Positions 35,365 through 44,456 of a stretch of 64,000 nucleotides of DNA are shown in pieces. The notes under the pieces were generated by a model. It searched no databases and had not been told where the DNA came from. It saw only the letters and a program-made list of their open reading frames with translations. The position numbers were made by a program, and so were the translations under genes. The stretch spans positions 62,001-126,000 of the forward strand of contig CALKGQ010000011.1 of NCBI GenBank assembly GCA_938085425.1, given 5' to 3'. The first letter of the stretch is position 1. Every line of letters starts with the position of its first letter. The stretch is from an uncultured Flavobacteriales bacterium. GTDB lineage: Bacteria > Bacteroidota > Bacteroidia > Flavobacteriales_D > Sanyastnellaceae.

Positions 35365-36807
35365 TCAAAGGGATTCGGCTTGAGGCGACCACCAGCCTTT
35401 GCGGTTCATCCACATCACCTCGTGTGCCTGGAAGACATCCTCCGGGAGAACATAGCCATGACCGTCCCTCCATTCGCAATGGCCCTCCGACAGTCGCCTG
35501 AGGTGCCCCTTCAACCGTCGGCTTGTCGTGTCCATTTGGCCGCAGTCTTGGGCCGCCAATTCGGCATCTTCTGACCATGCGAGGGCCTTCGTCCCTTCGC
35601 CTCTTTGCTGCACCCAGGCCCGACACTCTGCCCAGGTTTTTTTGCATTCGGAGCTGTCGTTTCCAATGTCCAGTTGGACTGGGAACCTCTCAAGGAGTGG
35701 AGCCGTCAGTCGCTTGCGGTAAGCCCGCAACTCTGATGGTTGACAAATGCAATGCTGGGTGGCTTGGCCGCATGGGCAAAGGTTGGTGGCTGCAACAATC
35801 CAAGGTTGTGATGTCCAAACAGCAGCCCCGTCGGCCCTGTGCAATTCAAGCCGGCCTGTTTCCATGATGTGGCGGAGGGATTCGCGTGCCGGTTTGGGCC
35901 ACTCCGAGAACTCGTCCAAAAACAGAATGCCACCGTCCGCCAGGGCCCAGGCTCCAGGCCTTGGCTGTCCTTGCCGCCACGACCCCAACAGTCCAGCCAT
36001 GCCCCCCGCAGGATGCGGGGAGAGGAAGGGAACCGACGAATGGGGTGGTGGAGGCGTCGGAAGGAGTCCTCGGCAAGCCCTTGCCAGCGAGGACTTTCCC
36101 ATGCCAGGCCCGCCAGACATCAAGACAGGAATGCGCTTTTTGGCAGCAATGGACAGCCATTTTTTGGCCTTGCCTTCGCCCTCCAGGTTGCGCCAATGCC
36201 CCTCCTCGATTTTCGGGCTTGACTTTGCGCCAAGGCTTTCCGGTTTTTGTTGCCGAGCGGATGCACTCCTCCAGGCCCTCCATTGGTCCATCACCTGCAG
36301 AAGGTTCTTGACACCGTGAACGGAACCATCCAGTTGGGGCATGGCATGGGCTTTTGCCAACCAGTCAGTCGGGGCAACAAAGACCTTGACCTCCTGTGGG
36401 GTTGGTGCTTTGGCAGGAAAAGCCGGAGTTGGGATTTGGGATAGACCAGCTTTGTGGGGAAGGTGAAGGTTGCCGGCCAAATCAAGGCAACCCGTCGAGG
36501 CGCACTCCGACAAGTCTTCGGCAGGCAATTGGCCTTGGATGGCCAGCATGAGAAGGGCCACCGGGACATCGAGGTGCACCAGGTCCTCCGGACGGCAAGC
36601 CGGGTGAAAATGCAGGGTCAGGGACTTGCCTGGCCAAGGACATCCAGCTTGTTTGATGCCTGAACGGACCCTGGCCAAACAGGCCATCAATGCGGCGTAG
36701 CTGGTGCCAGAGGCCCGAAGCACCGCTCCGGCTTCTGCACGCGCCTCCAATTGAACCCACGGATGTTCAGGCCTCGTCGGAACGAAGCCCCATGTACGAA
36801 CCAACAT
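35365..36807 (-). CDS. Divergent YifB/ComM-family magnesium-chelatase-like ATPase
   Basis: 480 residues. The central AAA+ module has Walker A MSGGPGMGKSSLAR, Walker B GGILFLDEFSEW and the family's LRHIMETGRLELHRADG. A Cys-rich NLCPCGQATQHCICQ segment and a C-terminal Mg-chelatase domain follow. ComM is a hexameric helicase that promotes branch migration in natural transformation. The N-terminal domain is highly divergent: the usual GLPDxAVKES block is missing, and residues 1-115 show only scattered similarity (LHFHPACRPEDLVHLDVPVA). The ATG at 36807 lies just after gmhA, suggesting cotranscription. Confidence 0.75.
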   Translation of the reverse strand: MLVRTWGFVPTRPEHPWVQLEARAEAGAVLRASGTSYAALMACLARVRSGIKQAGCPWPGKSLTLHFHPACRPEDLVHLDVPVALLMLAIQGQLPAEDLSECASTGCLDLAGNLHLPHKAGLSQIPTPAFPAKAPTPQEVKVFVAPTDWLAKAHAMPQLDGSVHGVKNLLQVMDQWRAWRSASARQQKPESLGAKSSPKIEEGHWRNLEGEGKAKKWLSIAAKKRIPVLMSGGPGMGKSSLARACRGLLPTPPPPHSSVPFLSPHPAGGMAGLLGSWRQGQPRPGAWALADGGILFLDEFSEWPKPARESLRHIMETGRLELHRADGAAVWTSQPWIVAATNLCPCGQATQHCICQPSELRAYRKRLTAPLLERFPVQLDIGNDSSECKKTWAECRAWVQQRGEGTKALAWSEDAELAAQDCGQMDTTSRRLKGHLRRLSEGHCEWRDGHGYVLPEDVFQAHEVMWMNRKGWWSPQAESL

Positions 36808-36816
36808 GGAAATCAA

Positions 36817-37404
36817 TCAGACGAGCTCGTGCTCAATGGCGTCGATCCAGCTGTGGATGCAGCGGATGTGCACTTCTTGGATCCGGTCGGCAAAGCCTGA
36901 CCACGGGACAGACACATCGATGTCTGCCAAATCTCCCAAGGCTCCCCCTCCGTTCCCTGTCAAGGACAACACGTGCATGCCAAGCTCCTTGGCCTTGCGG
37001 GCCGCTTGCAGAACATTCTGGGAATTCCCACTTGTGCTGATGCACACCAACACGTCACCAGGTTTTCCAAGGGCTTGGGTTTGGCGGGAGAACACCTGGT
37101 CAAAACCATAGTCGTTGCCAATGCATGTCAGGGCCGATGCATCGGACATGGCCAATGCAGCAAAAGGGGGGCGATCCTCGCGGTATTTGCCACTCAGTTC
37201 CTCTGCCATGTGCATGGCGTCGCACATCGAACCTCCATTGCCACAAGTCAGGATTTTGTGCCCAGACCCAAGGGCCTCCACAAGCAGCTCGGCCCCTTGC
37301 TGCATCGCCTCCAAGAAGGCCTTGTCGCCTAGCAATTGTTGGGCCAATTGGGCGCTCTCCTCGAAATGTTGCTGGATTCGTTTCATGGGGTCATGGATTG
37401 TCAT
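36817..37404 (-). CDS. gmhA: SIS-domain sedoheptulose-7-phosphate isomerase
   Basis: 195 residues. GmhA converts sedoheptulose 7-phosphate to glycero-manno-heptose 7-phosphate for LPS heptose. It shows CGNGGSMCDAMHMAEELSG, CISTSGNSQNVLQAA and the closing QEVHIRCIHSWIDAIE motif. Length matches the family. It precedes the ComM gene with 9 nt between the stop and the ATG at 36807. No other heptose genes are nearby. Confidence 0.9.
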   Translation of the reverse strand: MTIHDPMKRIQQHFEESAQLAQQLLGDKAFLEAMQQGAELLVEALGSGHKILTCGNGGSMCDAMHMAEELSGKYREDRPPFAALAMSDASALTCIGNDYGFDQVFSRQTQALGKPGDVLVCISTSGNSQNVLQAARKAKELGMHVLSLTGNGGGALGDLADIDVSVPWSGFADRIQEVHIRCIHSWIDAIEHELV

Positions 37405-37466
37405 GCATCAAATGTCCTGCCTTCTATGGCGCCAAAGTTGCGGACTTGATTGCCGTGGCCTTTGGC

Positions 37467-39479
37467 TCAATGAACGAATGAGGAAAGTCCGTCACGCAGG
37501 AAGTCAACAAACAATTCGGCATCGGGATCGTACCCGGCACTGCCACCAATTTGATCCCCGTCGTGGTCCATCATGACGTAGAAAGGTTGTGCATTCCGGT
37601 CGAATTCGGAGGCCTGCAAATAGGACCATTTGTTGCCAATGGTTCGGATGCGAAAATCCTTGCCACCGTATTGCTCGAGACGATGCTCTTCTTCTGGGAG
37701 TTCCGTTCGGTCGTCGACATACAAGGACACCAGCACCACTTCTTCTGTGAGCAATTGTGCCACCTCTGGGTCGGACCAAACCTGTTCCTCCATCTTTCGG
37801 CAATTGACGCATGCCCACCCCGTGAAGTCGAGGAGCATGGGCTTGCCTTCCGCGCGGGCCGCCGCGAGGCCTTCTTCGTAATCGTCAAACCTGGCCTCGA
37901 CATGGCCTTGATGGCCGCCGCCAGCCATGCCACCACCGCCACCTTGCCATTCACTGTAAAAGGTGGGAGGAGGGAACCCGCTGATCAATTTGACAGGGGC
38001 ACCCCACATTCCTGGGAAGAGGTAAATGCCCAACATGAAAAAGGCCATGCCCAGCGAAAAACGAAACACACCAATCCGCTCCACCTTGCTGTCGTGTGGC
38101 AGGGTGAACCAACCAAAGAGATAGAAGGCAATGGCCAAGCTCACGGCAATCCAAATGGCGATGAAGAGCTCCCGTTGCAGCAGACCCAATTGCAAGACGA
38201 GGTCAGCATTGCTCAGGAACTTGAAGGCAAATCCGATTTCGAGAAGCCCCAAAACGACCTTCACACTGTTGAGCCAACCGCCGCTTTGCGGAAGGCTGTT
38301 GAGCCATCCTGGGAAAGCAGAAAACAGGCCAAACGGCAACGCCAATGCAGAGGAGAAGCCCAGCATCACGGCGGTGGGAGCGGCAAAGGAGCCGTTGGCG
38401 GCACCTGCAAGGGCAGACCCGACCAACGGACCGGTGCAGGAGAACGAGACAATGGCGAGGGTGGCCGCCATGAAGAAAATGCCTACGATGCCCCCTCGGT
38501 CCGACGCTTGGTCAGCCTTGTTGGCCCAGCTGGAGGGCAATTGGATTTCAAAGGCGCCCAAGAAGCTCGCGCCAAAGACCAAAAGCAGCAAGAAAAGAAA
38601 CACATTGAAGAAGGGGTCCGTGGAAATCACATTGAGAACATCCACCCCAAAAAAGGCCGTCAGAGCCAACCCCAACCCCGTGTAAATGAAGATGATGAAT
38701 GCCCCATAAATGAGGGCATTTCTGATCCCTTCGGCCCGTGTCTTGGATTGCTTGGTGAAGAAGCTCACCGTCATAGGAATCATGGGGAACACGCAAGGTG
38801 TCAGCAAGGCGGCAAGTCCCAGGCCAAAGCCCAGCAAAAAGGTCCAAAGCAATCCCTCTTCCTTTTCTTCCTCTCCGGTCGTTTCACCATCACCCGCTCC
38901 GTGATCTCCTTCTGCATGAGGGCAGAGGTGTTGGGAGGGGGGGCAGTAATCGGGTCGTGCCGAGGAAATGTCGGTCACGGACAAGGCGAAAGGAATTTCT
39001 TCGGGCGGCAGGCACATGCTCGCATCGCACACCATGAACAAGACGTAGCCCTTGAGGCTGTCGCCATCTTGTGTTTGGCTCAGGTCCAAGGTTTGTCGCC
39101 AATAGACTTCCTCTTCAAAGAACTTCAAGTCCATCATGAAATTGGGATCGTACTCCATGATGGGGTCGCACTCCTTCACCTCCCCTTGCAAGGCCACTTG
39201 TTCAGGGAACGACCACTCAAACATGGTGGGCACAGGACCTTCGTTGGGGTCGTTGTCTTGGCTGTAGATGTGCCAACAAGGGTCCACGGAGGCGTGCATC
39301 ACTAGGTCTTGCAACCCCTCTGTCTCGCTGTTCACGAGGGAGAACTCCCAAGACACCGGATCTTCGATTTGGCCAAAAGAAGGGGTCCACAGGACAAGCG
39401 CGCAAAGGGCAATGGCCCAAGATGCCAAGCGCGTCGGCAACACATCAAAAGAAGGGGTCGGGATGAAAGGAGAAGTCAT
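37467..39479 (-). CDS. dsbD: Thiol:disulfide interchange protein DsbD
   Basis: 670 residues. Signal peptide (LASWAIALCALVLWTPSFGQ), N-terminal DsbD alpha domain with Cys pair in FMVCDASMCLPPEE, a linker rich in Glu/Gly, and eight membrane helices with the redox cysteines in LLTPCVFPMIP and VSFSCTGPLVG. The C-terminal thioredoxin domain has DFTGWACVNCRKME. It moves reducing equivalents from cytoplasmic thioredoxin to periplasmic partners, including cytochrome c maturation, which the c-type haems of ActA and ActE need. The ATG at 39479 begins the exported form. Confidence 0.93.
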   Translation of the reverse strand: MTSPFIPTPSFDVLPTRLASWAIALCALVLWTPSFGQIEDPVSWEFSLVNSETEGLQDLVMHASVDPCWHIYSQDNDPNEGPVPTMFEWSFPEQVALQGEVKECDPIMEYDPNFMMDLKFFEEEVYWRQTLDLSQTQDGDSLKGYVLFMVCDASMCLPPEEIPFALSVTDISSARPDYCPPSQHLCPHAEGDHGAGDGETTGEEEKEEGLLWTFLLGFGLGLAALLTPCVFPMIPMTVSFFTKQSKTRAEGIRNALIYGAFIIFIYTGLGLALTAFFGVDVLNVISTDPFFNVFLFLLLLVFGASFLGAFEIQLPSSWANKADQASDRGGIVGIFFMAATLAIVSFSCTGPLVGSALAGAANGSFAAPTAVMLGFSSALALPFGLFSAFPGWLNSLPQSGGWLNSVKVVLGLLEIGFAFKFLSNADLVLQLGLLQRELFIAIWIAVSLAIAFYLFGWFTLPHDSKVERIGVFRFSLGMAFFMLGIYLFPGMWGAPVKLISGFPPPTFYSEWQGGGGGMAGGGHQGHVEARFDDYEEGLAAARAEGKPMLLDFTGWACVNCRKMEEQVWSDPEVAQLLTEEVVLVSLYVDDRTELPEEEHRLEQYGGKDFRIRTIGNKWSYLQASEFDRNAQPFYVMMDHDGDQIGGSAGYDPDAELFVDFLRDGLSSFVH

Positions 39480-39500
39480 GAGAGGGGATCTGTAGTGTGG

Positions 39501-39508
39501 CAAAGATA
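39501..39508 (-). promoter_or_regulatory. -7 box of dsbD
   Basis: The minus strand reads TATCTTTG, an exact consensus match, 21 nt before the ATG at 39479 and between the YhhQ stop and dsbD. This indicates a separate transcript for dsbD. Confidence 0.5.
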
Positions 39509-39549
39509 CCGAGTGACGAAAGAGGACGGATTTCAACGCCCACAAAACC

Positions 39550-40290
39550 TCACAATTCAATTTCCTGGCCGGGCTCGAGTTGGAACACACGACGCATCCA
39601 GCCCACCCCGAGGTAGACCAAAGGGGTGTCCAAAGCGGCCACCAGAGACTTGAAGACCACTCCGTTCAAGAAGAGCACGCCCAGCCTCTCCCAAGGCAAT
39701 TCACCCACCGCACAAAGCAGAAGAAGGACCGTCAGGGTGTCCAACACTTGGGAGGGAATGGTCGACAAGTTGTTGCGCAGCCAAAGGTGTTTTCCTTGGG
39801 TCTGTCTTTTCCAGAAATGGAAGAAGCGGACGTCGATGAATTGGGCCAAAAGGTAGGCGGCCATGGAGGCCCCTACGGCCACCGCTGTTTGACCAAAGAC
39901 ATGCGCAAATTCTCCATCGGTCACAGGGGACCATGCGGCCGCGGAGGTTTGGCCTGCAACGCTTACAATGGCCAGGGTGACCACCGAGGCAAGAAGGCCA
40001 GAGAGCACCACGAGGTTCGCCTTCCTTGGTCCAAAGATTTCACTGATGATGTCCGTGACAAGAAAGGTCAAGGGATAGGCAAGAAGGCCCACGCTTTGCT
40101 CAAAAGAGAGTCCCCATCCTTCGAACAAAAAGAACTTCCGGAACACGAGGTTGCAAGTCACCAAGCACGCCACAAAAACTGCGGCAAGCATCAAGTAGGT
40201 CAAGAGCGCCCGGTCCCTTGCGGCTCCCTCCAGCACGCGGGCAGGGGGCAGGGTCGATGCCGTCGAATGGGGTGCAGGTGTTGTGCTCAT
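39550..40290 (-). CDS. Queuosine precursor transporter (YhhQ family)
   Basis: 246 residues, six to seven membrane helices. Visible are YLMLAAVFVACLVTCNLV, AYPLTFLVTDIISEIFG, the YhhQ-type LRNNLSTIPSQVLDTLTVLL and a final GVVFKSLVAALDTPLVYL. The family imports queuine or preQ0/preQ1. It overlaps tilS by 4 bp (ATGA) and lies in the lpd-pabB-tilS-yhhQ run. With queG in the same window, the organism appears to make or salvage queuosine. Confidence 0.87.
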   Translation of the reverse strand: MSTTPAPHSTASTLPPARVLEGAARDRALLTYLMLAAVFVACLVTCNLVFRKFFLFEGWGLSFEQSVGLLAYPLTFLVTDIISEIFGPRKANLVVLSGLLASVVTLAIVSVAGQTSAAAWSPVTDGEFAHVFGQTAVAVGASMAAYLLAQFIDVRFFHFWKRQTQGKHLWLRNNLSTIPSQVLDTLTVLLLLCAVGELPWERLGVLFLNGVVFKSLVAALDTPLVYLGVGWMRRVFQLEPGQEIEL

Positions 40291-41690
40291 GCGTCAGAAG
40301 TGAGGGGTTGGACGTGTTCAAGATGGAACCAAGCCCCCGGTTCGGCGGTGGCTTCAGAGGTGTCCAGCCGGGCATGTTCTGACAACTTCAGTCCGCCGAC
40401 CCAAAGGATGCATTGGTCGGAGGTGCGTTCCAAGACGCGAACCTCTGTCCGCAAGTGATGTGGGACCTTGGCTTGGGTCAAGACGTCCGAGATTTTGGAC
40501 TGGCCTTGCATGCCAAGGGGTTGGATGCGATCGCCCGCTCTCCACGTTCTCCATTGCAACGGGAACCACGATCTCGGAATCCAGCACGCGTCGAGAGGGG
40601 TTTGTCCTGGGTCTTGCGGGCGTGCGCCCACTGACCATGCGAGAGACAGTGCTTGGGACGGGCCTGAACGGGGACCCGTCCCCAGGCCTTCAACTTCAAT
40701 GCCTTCTCCCCGCCAAGCCAATGCCAATGCCGGCGCGGTGTCCTCCTTTTGGGGCGACAAGACTTGCCAGCACAAGTGGTCCCGCTCGAGGACCATGCGG
40801 CCGCCAAGGTGCGAGACCAAAGCGCCGACTTGGTGTGCATCCGTGGCGAGGTCCAGCGCTTGATCGGCGAGTGCTTGGCCCCAACCAGAGGTGCGCAAAA
40901 ACGCACGCAGTGCCTCTCTGGCCCAGGCGTCCGTTCGAAGCACCTCCAAAGACCATTGGTTTGCTTTGGGTTGGGCCCGCTGTGCCGCTTCATCGAGAAG
41001 AGGGGCCATCATCAGCGACAGCTCCTGCATCCGCGCGCTCAATTGCACCAGGTGGGCTGCGGTGCCTGGGCGGATGTCTTCCAAAAGGGGAAGCACCTCG
41101 TGTCGGATTCGGTTTCGTGCGTACTTGTCAGCGGTGTTGCTCTCGTCCTCCCGCCAAGGCCAACACGAGGTTTGGGCAAGTGCAACCAGTTCTCTCTTCT
41201 GGAATGAAAGAAGGGGCCTGACCCAATGGCCAGTCCGCAACGACATGCCTGTCAGGGTCCACGGTGTTCTGCTGCGCATTGCCTGAAGAAGCCAGGTCTC
41301 TGCTTGGTCGTCCGCATGATGACCGGTCAAGATGGCCGAGGCGCCATGCGACTTGCGCAGCGTCTCCAACCACGCCATACGCTGCTTTCTGGCCTCACCC
41401 TGGAAGCCTTGCTCACCCTGCGCCAGCGCTTCGGGATCCAAGTGAAGCACCTCACAAGTCCAGTTCCGTTCCTCGCACCAAGCCTCCACTGCTTGTTGGT
41501 CGAGATCGCTGGCCGCTCCGCGGGCGTGGTGGTTCACGTGCCCCACGATGACGTTTCTTCCCAATGCATGGAGCATGTGCAACAGCACGGTGGAATCCAC
41601 GCCGCCACTGGCGGCAACCACCAGCCGTTCCTGCTCGCCCACCCCAGCCTCTGCAAGCGATTGGGCAAGATGTTGGATCCACTTATTCAT
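40287..41690 (-). CDS. tilS: tRNA(Ile)-lysidine synthetase
   Basis: 467 residues. TilS attaches lysine to C34 of the CAU-anticodon tRNA(Ile) so it reads AUA. The N-terminal PP-loop ATPase motif is VVAASGGVDSTVLLHML; VNHHARGAASD and ILTGHHADDQAETWLLQ follow. A C-terminal substrate-binding domain ends near TEVRVLERTSDQCILWVGG. The ATG at 41690 overlaps pabB by 8 bp, and the stop overlaps yhhQ. Confidence 0.94.
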   Translation of the reverse strand: MNKWIQHLAQSLAEAGVGEQERLVVAASGGVDSTVLLHMLHALGRNVIVGHVNHHARGAASDLDQQAVEAWCEERNWTCEVLHLDPEALAQGEQGFQGEARKQRMAWLETLRKSHGASAILTGHHADDQAETWLLQAMRSRTPWTLTGMSLRTGHWVRPLLSFQKRELVALAQTSCWPWREDESNTADKYARNRIRHEVLPLLEDIRPGTAAHLVQLSARMQELSLMMAPLLDEAAQRAQPKANQWSLEVLRTDAWAREALRAFLRTSGWGQALADQALDLATDAHQVGALVSHLGGRMVLERDHLCWQVLSPQKEDTAPALALAWRGEGIEVEGLGTGPRSGPSQALSLAWSVGARPQDPGQTPLDACWIPRSWFPLQWRTWRAGDRIQPLGMQGQSKISDVLTQAKVPHHLRTEVRVLERTSDQCILWVGGLKLSEHARLDTSEATAEPGAWFHLEHVQPLTSDA

Positions 41691-42981
41691 GGCCCATGCA
41701 AGTTCTCAAGGCATGGATTTTGAGCAAGCACTCTTCGTGTTCCTCCTCTCCTTGGGCCAAAAGGGTCAAAGCTCCTCCCACCGTGGCATCCACGCGACCC
41801 GTGTCGGCGCGGTGGAGCAAGCTGCGGATGACCACGTTCATGTCGAAGTCGCCCTGTCCGTCGATGTAGCCAATGGTGCCGCTGTAGACCCCACGTTGCA
41901 CCCCTTCGATGCGGGAAATGTGGTCCATGGCACTGCGCTTGGGGGCCCCTGTCATCGACCCCATGGGGAAGGTGGCTTGCATCACCTCCAGTGGCGTGAC
42001 CTCTTTGCGCAACGTGCAGGACACAGTGCTGATCATTTGGTGCACGGTGGAAAAGGTGTGCAGCCCAAACAATTCCTCCACTTCCACGGAGTTGGGCGCA
42101 GCGACGCGGCTGAGGTCGTTCCGAACAAGGTCCACAATCATGACGTTTTCCGCCCGCTCTTTTTCGCTCGTACCGAGGCGTTCACGCAGGGCTTTGTCCC
42201 GTACTGGATCCTTGTCTCGCTTGGCCGTTCCTTTGATGGGCTGGCTCGTCAGTTTGCTGCCTCGCCGTTCCAAAAAACGCTCTGGGCTTGCGCAGAGGAC
42301 GCGGTGGTCTCCCGCTTGAACATAGGCTGAATGGGGGGCCTTGGTTTCCTTCGCCAGCCGTTCAAACAACGTCCAGCTTGCTGAGCCTGGTGCCTGACCC
42401 ACCCAAGGCATGCACAGGTTCATCTCATAGATGTCTCCGCGCTGAAGGGCCTTTTGGACGGCGTCGAACTTCTTCAAGTAGGTGGCTTTGTCCCAACTCG
42501 GGGCCAAGGGGATCCACCCTTCTCTTGAGATCACCCCTTCGGGTTCAACGATGGGGCCGTTCAAAGCGTCAAGCACATCTACCACCATGTCTGCATCCTC
42601 CCCAACGACAACTTGAGGTTCTCGTTCTCCTGCGGCCCACTCCAACACCACCTCTGGCTCCCACCAATGAAGGACGGGCCATCCACCCGGGTGCGGAGGC
42701 ACCAATTCTTGGTGCTGTTCTTTGTGGCTGGGGGGGGCTCCGGCATGGCGATGCATGTCGTACCCAATCCATCCCATGGACCACCGACCGCGTTGTGTGG
42801 CGTCTTTGGTCAACCCTTCCCACAGGCGCCAATCGCCTGGCTTGGGTTGTTCCACGCAAATGGACTTGGCAGACCCTACCCCTAGCAAGGCGCGGCCTTC
42901 GAGGCGCTCGTCCCACAACAAGGCCACGTGCTTGTGACGGTTCACCAGCTCGGACAAATGGGGCAATGGGCGCACAGTCAT
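41683..42981 (-). CDS. pabB: Aminodeoxychorismate synthase component I
   Basis: 432 residues of the chorismate-utilising family. The C-terminal domain carries DIYEMNLCMPW, the PIKGTAKR motif (Lys is diagnostic of PabB rather than the Ala of TrpE), ERAENVMIVDLVRNDLSR, FPMGSMTGAPK and SGTIGYIDGQGDFDMNVVIR. It makes 4-amino-4-deoxychorismate for folate; a glutaminase partner (PabA) is not in the window. The N terminus is only weakly conserved. It starts 9 nt after the lpd stop. Confidence 0.9.
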   Translation of the reverse strand: MTVRPLPHLSELVNRHKHVALLWDERLEGRALLGVGSAKSICVEQPKPGDWRLWEGLTKDATQRGRWSMGWIGYDMHRHAGAPPSHKEQHQELVPPHPGGWPVLHWWEPEVVLEWAAGEREPQVVVGEDADMVVDVLDALNGPIVEPEGVISREGWIPLAPSWDKATYLKKFDAVQKALQRGDIYEMNLCMPWVGQAPGSASWTLFERLAKETKAPHSAYVQAGDHRVLCASPERFLERRGSKLTSQPIKGTAKRDKDPVRDKALRERLGTSEKERAENVMIVDLVRNDLSRVAAPNSVEVEELFGLHTFSTVHQMISTVSCTLRKEVTPLEVMQATFPMGSMTGAPKRSAMDHISRIEGVQRGVYSGTIGYIDGQGDFDMNVVIRSLLHRADTGRVDATVGGALTLLAQGEEEHEECLLKIHALRTCMGHE

Positions 42982-42990
42982 GCGCTCAAG

Positions 42991-44394
42991 TTAGATGTGC
43001 AAGGCGCGGTCGTCCGTGGCCGCAAGGGCCGCTTCTTTGATCGCTTCTGTGAAGGTGGGGTGGGCATGGCTCATCCGGGAAATGTCCTCGGCACTGGCAC
43101 GGAATTCCATGGCCACGACGGCCTCTGCAATCATGTCGGCTGCACGAGGACCACACATATGGACCCCCAAGATCTCGTCGGTCTCTTGGTGCGCAAGCAC
43201 TTTGACCAGGCCGTCGGTGTCCATGCTGGCCCTGGCGCGGCCGCTGGCCTTGAAAGGAAAGCTTCCGCTCTTGTAGGTCACGCCGTCTGCCTTGAGTTGT
43301 TCCTCTGTGGCACCGACCCCTGCCACCTCCGGCCAAGTGTAGACCACATTGGGAATGAGGTTGTAATCGATGTGCGGATGTTGACCAGCAATGGTCTCCG
43401 CGGCGAAGACCCCTTCCTCCTCTGCCTTGTGCGCAAGCATGGCACCTCGGACCACGTCGCCAATGGCATAAATGTGCCCCACGGAAGTTCTCATGTTGGC
43501 GTCGACTTCGATGCGGCCTCGGTCGTCTGTGGCCAGGCCCACAGCGGCCAGGTTCAAACCTTCGGTGTAAGCTTTGCGGCCGACACTGACCAAGCAGTAT
43601 TCCGCTTTGAACGTCACTTCATCTCCCTTGGCATTGTCTGCCTTCACTGTGACACTTCTTCCCGTTGCCGTGACTTCTTTGACCCCATGCTTGAGGTGAA
43701 ATTTGACCCCAAGCTTCTTCATGGAGCGCATCAGTTCCTTGCCCATGGAACGGTCCATGGTGGGGATGATGCTGTTGGCGTATTCGACGACGTGCACCTC
43801 CGTGCCCAACCTGCCATAGACAGAACCGAGCTCCAGTCCAATGACCCCTCCGCCGATGACGACCATGGACTTGGGCAATTTGGGGAGACTCAGTGCCTCT
43901 GTGCTGGTGATGACGCGTTTCTTGTCCACTTCGAGGAAAGGCAAGGTGCTGGGCTTGGACCCTGTGGCGACGATCACATGCTTCGCCCCAATGTGGAGGG
44001 CATCTCCTTTTTCCGGGGACACGGAGATGGTGTGGGCATCCACGAAGGCCCCCATGCCATGGTGGACGTCGATGTTGTTCTTTTTCATCAAGAACTGGAT
44101 GCCTTCTGTGGTCTGCGACACCACCTCTCCTTTCCTGGCAATCATCTGCGGGAAGTCGATGCCCAACTTGCCCACCTCGATGCCATGCGTGGCGAATTGC
44201 TCTTTGGCCTGATGGTAGTGTTCGGAGCTGTCCAAAAGTGCCTTGGAAGGGATGCAGCCCACGTTCAAGCAGGTGCCTCCCAGGGAGGCATATTTCTCCA
44301 CCAAAGCGGTACGCAACCCCAACTGTGAGGCACGAATGGCGGCAACATAGCCCCCTGGCCCGCTTCCGATGACAACGACGTCGTAGGTTTCCAT
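42991..44394 (-). CDS. lpd: Dihydrolipoyl dehydrogenase (E3)
   Basis: 467 residues. FAD-binding start YDVVVIGSGPGGYVAAIRA, the redox-active disulfide GGTCLNVGCIPSKALLDS, an NAD-binding GGGVIGLELGSVYGRLG, and the C-terminal interface with the His-Glu pair in MSHAHPTFTEAI. It reoxidises the lipoyl groups of 2-oxo acid dehydrogenases. E1 and E2 of the 2-oxoglutarate complex are at 48984-53023, so it probably serves that complex. The ATG at 44394 is 4 nt after an exact -7 box, suggesting a leaderless mRNA. Confidence 0.96.
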   Translation of the reverse strand: METYDVVVIGSGPGGYVAAIRASQLGLRTALVEKYASLGGTCLNVGCIPSKALLDSSEHYHQAKEQFATHGIEVGKLGIDFPQMIARKGEVVSQTTEGIQFLMKKNNIDVHHGMGAFVDAHTISVSPEKGDALHIGAKHVIVATGSKPSTLPFLEVDKKRVITSTEALSLPKLPKSMVVIGGGVIGLELGSVYGRLGTEVHVVEYANSIIPTMDRSMGKELMRSMKKLGVKFHLKHGVKEVTATGRSVTVKADNAKGDEVTFKAEYCLVSVGRKAYTEGLNLAAVGLATDDRGRIEVDANMRTSVGHIYAIGDVVRGAMLAHKAEEEGVFAAETIAGQHPHIDYNLIPNVVYTWPEVAGVGATEEQLKADGVTYKSGSFPFKASGRARASMDTDGLVKVLAHQETDEILGVHMCGPRAADMIAEAVVAMEFRASAEDISRMSHAHPTFTEAIKEAALAATDDRALHI

Positions 44395-44406
44395 GCAGCA
44401 AAGGTA
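44395..44406 (-). promoter_or_regulatory. -7 box 4 nt before lpd
   Basis: Minus strand TACCTTTG (44406-44399) is followed by CTGC and then ATG. It matches the consensus perfectly, and the short distance implies transcription starting at or beside the start codon. Confidence 0.6.
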
Positions 44407-44456
44407 GCACCCCCTTGGGGCAACACGTCGTGGCTTGTTGTTTCTTTGCACCTCCC

